Assembly: GCA_003224075.1 (NCBI GenBank)
Contig: QHYF01000015.1
Coordinates: 566 to 9,645 of the forward strand
Length of the DNA: 9,080 bases
From: Acidobacteriota bacterium
GTDB lineage: Bacteria; Acidobacteriota; Terriglobia; Acidiferrales; UBA7541
Direction: 5' to 3'
The position numbers were made by a program, and so were the translations under genes. This document shows, piece after piece, positions 6,544-9,080 of this stretch. Position 1 is the first letter of the stretch. Every line of letters begins with the position of its first letter. The notes under the pieces are model-generated. The model was not told the DNA's origin, ran no database searches, and was given only the letters and a program-made list of their open reading frames with translations.

Positions 6544-6551
6544 AATTTTGC

Positions 6552-7823
6552 ATGACGCTAGCGCCAATGCCCGAAGAGATGAACGTCTACCAGAACGCCG
6601 AAGCGCGCTTCGAAGTGGCGGCGCACAAACTGGGACTCGAGCAGGGCATTTACCGTTTCCTGAAATGGCCGAGCAGAGAAATTACGTTGTACATCCCCGT
6701 TGGCATGGACAACGGAACGCTGGAAGTTTTTACCGGATACCGGGTAATGCACTCCAACGTGCGCGGGCCGGGGAAGGGCGGGATCCGCTTCGCGCCGGAC
6801 GTTTCCCTCGATGAGATACGCGCGCTGGCCACCTGGATGACGTGGAAATGCGCAGTGGTGAATATTCCGTTCGGCGGCGCGAAGGGCGGAGTGATTTGTG
6901 ACCCGCGCAAGATGTCGCGCGGAGAACTGGAGCGCTTGACGCGCCGTTATACGGCGGAATTGGCGGATTGGCTCGGACCGGAGCGCGACATTCCCGCTCC
7001 TGACGTGGGCACCGGCGAGCAGACCATGGCTTGGGTGATGGACACGTATTCCATGCACGTAGGGCAGGCCACCACGGCAGTGGTAACCGGCAAACCAATC
7101 GAACTGGGCGGATCGCGCGGGCGGCGCGAGGCCACCGGGCGCGGCGTGATGATCTGTTGCGACAAGGCGCTGGCCAAGGTGGGTATCAAGAAACAAGGTT
7201 GCCGTGTCGTTGTCCAGGGGTTTGGAAACGTCGGCTCGCTCGCCGCGCAACTGATGCAGCAAGCGGGCTACAAGATCATTGGCCTAGCTGACATTGGAGG
7301 CGGACTCTATAACGAGAAGGGTTTTGATGTGTCCAAGGTGATCGACTGGGTGTACACGCAAAAGAAATCGCTGCAAAATTTCCCGGGCGGCGGAACCAAG
7401 ATGAGCGCGCGGGATGTGCTCTTTCAGCCCTGCGAGATTGCCATTCCCGCGGCGATTGAAAACCAGATTACCGAGAAGAACGCCGACCAGGTGCAAGCCA
7501 AGATTCTCTGCGAGGGAGCAAATGGTCCCACAACCTGGCAGGCCGACCCGATCATCGATGGCAAGGGTATCTTCACCGTGCCGGACATTCTCGGCAACGC
7601 CGGCGGGGTAACGGTGAGCTATTTCGAATGGGTCCAGGACCGTCAGGGCTTCTTCTGGCGCGAGAGCGAAGTGAACGAGCGCCTGCTTGACTTCATGGAA
7701 AATGCCTTCGACCAAGTGGTGAAATACGCGGAGACGCATAAAGTAAACAACCGGATTGCCGCGTATATGGTGGCAATCGACCGTGTGGCCAGCGCTCTGA
7801 AGCTCCGCGGCATTTACGCCTAG
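6552..7823 (+). CDS. gdhA: Glutamate dehydrogenase (Glu/Leu/Phe/Val dehydrogenase family)
   Basis: A 423-residue cytoplasmic enzyme, the usual length of hexameric short-form glutamate dehydrogenases. It would reversibly convert glutamate to 2-oxoglutarate and ammonia with NAD(P). The N-terminal substrate domain shows RGPGKGGIRF with K75, K99 in TWKCAVVN, and PFGGAKGG with the catalytic lysine at K111. DIPAPDVGTG carries the catalytic aspartate D151. The Rossmann domain begins with GFGNVG (223-228), and ADIGGG ends the second strand. EGANGPTT and NAGGVTVSYFEWVQD are typical of the glutamate-specific branch. Whether NAD or NADP is used cannot be decided by eye. All key residues are present and the frame is intact. 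The gene has a long structured leader, and its TAG stop coincides with the left end of the inverted-repeat element at 7821-7927. A leucine or valine dehydrogenase is less likely given length and motifs. Confidence 0.95.
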   Translation: MTLAPMPEEMNVYQNAEARFEVAAHKLGLEQGIYRFLKWPSREITLYIPVGMDNGTLEVFTGYRVMHSNVRGPGKGGIRFAPDVSLDEIRALATWMTWKCAVVNIPFGGAKGGVICDPRKMSRGELERLTRRYTAELADWLGPERDIPAPDVGTGEQTMAWVMDTYSMHVGQATTAVVTGKPIELGGSRGRREATGRGVMICCDKALAKVGIKKQGCRVVVQGFGNVGSLAAQLMQQAGYKIIGLADIGGGLYNEKGFDVSKVIDWVYTQKKSLQNFPGGGTKMSARDVLFQPCEIAIPAAIENQITEKNADQVQAKILCEGANGPTTWQADPIIDGKGIFTVPDILGNAGGVTVSYFEWVQDRQGFFWRESEVNERLLDFMENAFDQVVKYAETHKVNNRIAAYMVAIDRVASALKLRGIYA

Positions 7824-7927
7824 TGCCGTTCCAACTTATTGGAGCAAGTCTCCCGGAAACGGCTGGCCTGCACCTTCGGATCGAGGCCTCCGGGCGGTGT
7901 TCGGCTCAAATAGTTGGAACGGCACTA
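7821..7927. mobile_element. MITE-like miniature inverted-repeat element in a CTAG site
   Basis: The ends are inverted copies: 17 perfect bases if the CTAG is included (CTAGTGCCGTTCCAACT, 7820-7836 against 7912-7928), continuing imperfectly to 7845 and 7904 with one bulge and one mismatch. The interior holds nested arms CCCGGA/TCCGGG (7852-7857, 7889-7894) and GGCCT/AGGCC (7865-7869, 7884-7888), so the whole could fold into one long hairpin. TA flanks both ends inside C-TA-G. IS630/Tc1-mariner elements duplicate TA, and CTAG is a known IS630 preference; a non-autonomous IS630-type element is therefore inferred. It encodes nothing. A REP-like hairpin or bidirectional terminator is the alternative; no T-run supports the latter. 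Confidence 0.6.
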
Positions 7928-7928
7928 G

Positions 7929-8080
7929 ATTCTCGAAGCGAGTTGTATTAGTTTCTTTGCACTCACCCCGGCGCCAGGGAGCCGGCACGGGCCATTTCGT
8001 AACCTCGCTACGGAGCGCGCCCGGATCAATTCGAGCTGCACGGCCCGGAACATCATTCCGTGCCAGGAAGGAGTCCGCCC
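7929..8080 (+). other. Short intergenic stretch before the aldolase gene
   Basis: About 150 bases between the inverted-repeat element and the aldolase-family start. I see no convincing promoter boxes; the only symmetry is a five-base CCGGC/GCCGG pair near 7968-7986. Together with the inverted-repeat element it makes up the 257-base gap after gdh. Confidence 0.3.
8068..8073 (+). promoter_or_regulatory. Ribosome binding site selecting the GTG start at 8081
   Basis: AAGGAG lies seven bases before GTG at 8081. An alternative in-frame GTG at 8060 would place this site inside the coding region and is rejected. Confidence 0.75.
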
Positions 8081-8890
8081 GTGATTCCGGACTCGCTTTT
8101 GCCAGGCCACGTGAAGAGCGAAGAGCAGCACCGCCGCGAGATCTGCATTGCTGGCCGTTGGATGTACGAGCACGGATACATCGTCGCTTGCGAAGGGAAC
8201 CTTTCCGTGCGGCTCGAAGATGGCCGCATTCTTACCACTCCAACCTGCATGAATAAGGGGATGCTGGAGCCGGGGGATCTCGTGATTACCGACCTGGACG
8301 GGCGGCAGCTCGCCGGCGATCGCAAGGTTTCTTCAGAACTGGCCATGCATCTCCTCTTCTACCGCATGCGCCCGGATGTAAATGCGATTTGCCACGCCCA
8401 TCCGCCGACGGCTACAGGCTTTGCCGTGGCGGGGCGCTCCCTGAATCAGGCTTTGCTTCCCGAAGTCATCGTGGGGCTCGGTCAGATTCCGCTGGTCCAA
8501 TATGCCACCCCGGGAACACCGGAGTTGAGCGCGGCCATCGAACCTTTCGTGCCGCACTACGACGCTCTGCTTCTTGCCAACCATGGGGCGGTGACCTGCG
8601 GTCCGGATCTGCTCACCGCCTTCTTTCGCATGGAAACGATTGAGCACAGTGCGAAAATTACGCTGGCTGCGGAATTGGCTGGCGAGCCGAATTTGCTCTC
8701 CAGCAGGGAAGTGGCCAAGCTCATGGCCGCGCGGCCGCGGTACTTCGTTGCGCCCCCGCCCGGCGGAGGAGCGGAGTTGCCGGTCACTTGCGACAGCGGA
8801 GAAACCGCCGGCGATCATGTGACGCTCACGCGCAGCGAACTCGATGCCCTGATCGATGAAGCGGTGCGCAAAGACCGCGCTCGCCGCTAA
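8081..8890 (+). CDS. Class II aldolase/adducin family protein (fuculose-phosphate aldolase-like)
   Basis: A 269-residue cytoplasmic protein starting at GTG. The class II aldolase signatures are complete: EGNLS with N40, VSSE with S84, S85 and the likely catalytic acid E86, CHAHPP with metal ligands H105 and H107, and NHGAV with the third ligand H168. The spacings E-to-first-His (19) and first-His-to-third-His (63) equal those of E. coli L-fuculose-1-phosphate aldolase (E73, H92, H155), so a zinc-dependent lyase is expected. Known family members cleave fuculose- or rhamnulose-phosphates, act as ribulose-5-phosphate epimerases, or dehydrate methylthioribulose-phosphate; the substrate here is open. 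Residues after about 215 form an extra tail of about 50, Pro/Gly-rich (FVAPPPGGGAE) and ending in a charged helix (LTRSELDALIDEAVRKDRARR), beyond the usual length of about 215. No sugar kinase or isomerase is next to it. Confidence 0.88.
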   Translation: MIPDSLLPGHVKSEEQHRREICIAGRWMYEHGYIVACEGNLSVRLEDGRILTTPTCMNKGMLEPGDLVITDLDGRQLAGDRKVSSELAMHLLFYRMRPDVNAICHAHPPTATGFAVAGRSLNQALLPEVIVGLGQIPLVQYATPGTPELSAAIEPFVPHYDALLLANHGAVTCGPDLLTAFFRMETIEHSAKITLAAELAGEPNLLSSREVAKLMAARPRYFVAPPPGGGAELPVTCDSGETAGDHVTLTRSELDALIDEAVRKDRARR

Positions 8891-8891
8891 C

Positions 8892-8918
8892 CTTCCGGAA
8901 AAACCAGTCCGCCGGAAG
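8892..8918 (+). other. Stem-loop after the aldolase-family gene
   Basis: CTTCCGG (8892-8898) and CCGGAAG (8912-8918) form a perfect seven-pair stem with a 13-base loop, starting one base after the stop codon. There is no T-run, so intrinsic termination is doubtful; 3' end protection is possible. Confidence 0.35.
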
Positions 8919-8979
8919 ATCTAGACTATGCACTGATTGTGCGGCTGCGCGCACGCCCAAGGACTCCAAGGAGCTAGAA

Positions 8980-9080
8980 TTGAGCGACACGACTTTATTC
9001 TTTCAAGCTATTCAGACGGGGGAAGCGAGCAAGGTGAAAGCGCTGCTCGATTCGAATCCCTCCCTTGCCACCGTGAAGAA
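8980..9080 (+). CDS. Ankyrin-repeat-like protein, N-terminal fragment cut off by the window edge
   Basis: From TTG at 8980 the frame stays open to the window end and gives 33 codons: FFQAIQTGEASKVKALLDSN then PSLATVK. The pattern (small helix, G-E/D-x-x-x-V-x-x-LL, D-x-N/D-P-S-L-A) matches the first helices of bacterial ankyrin-repeat proteins, which usually bind other proteins. AAGGAG (8968-8973), six bases before the TTG, supports this rare start; no in-frame ATG or GTG offers an equally placed site. It lies 89 bases after the aldolase-family gene on the same strand and could share its transcript. With so little sequence, the number of repeats and any other domain remain unknown. Confidence 0.6.
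   Translation, partial: MSDTTLFFQAIQTGEASKVKALLDSNPSLATVK

Noticed and set aside
1..9080. CRISPR array, tRNA or rRNA genes, phage or transposase genes
   Set aside because: No regularly spaced repeats, cloverleaf, rRNA-like stretch or transposase motif was seen on either strand; the only mobile-type signal is the non-coding inverted-repeat element at 7821-7927.

Overview
The window most likely comes from an acidobacterium (Acidobacteriota, Terriglobia-like). This is inferred from gene content, not from a marker gene. The support is a very large Oar-type TonB-dependent outer-membrane protein with a carboxypeptidase-regulatory-like N-terminus, a Pro/Ala-rich TonB protein with a PilZ-like cytoplasmic head, moderately high GC, and strong AAGGAG-type ribosome binding sites. 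No rRNA, tRNA, CRISPR array, transposase or integrase was seen.

Layout. Positions 1-2807 (minus strand) hold the first 935 codons of the Oar-like receptor; its C-terminus lies outside the window. A 465-base divergent intergenic region (2808-3272) carries a TTGACA promoter candidate for the receptor and three stacked inverted repeats facing a small plus-strand AhpD-like gene (3273-3680). A 307-base gap (3681-3987) follows, with a short coding-like remnant and several palindromes. Next is a 744-residue PilZ-like/TonB fusion (3988-6222). A 329-base leader region (6223-6551), with a promoter candidate and alternative hairpins, precedes a glutamate dehydrogenase (6552-7823). A miniature inverted-repeat element of about 100 bp sits exactly at the dehydrogenase stop codon. 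After it come a class II aldolase-family gene (8081-8890) and the first 33 codons of an ankyrin-like protein starting at TTG (8980, running off the window).

How the genes fit together. The outer-membrane receptor and the TonB fusion belong to the same functional class, since TonB energises such receptors, but they are separated and divergently placed, so a dedicated pairing is inference. The dehydrogenase links glutamate and 2-oxoglutarate, and the aldolase family acts on sugar phosphates or related hydroxy-carbonyl compounds. These look like independent metabolic genes rather than one pathway. The AhpD-like protein is a probable thiol-redox enzyme without a peroxiredoxin beside it. I see no clear multi-gene defence or mobile system. 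The least ordinary items are the PilZ-like/TonB fusion, the MITE-like element in a CTAG stop site, and the palindrome-rich gene fronts.
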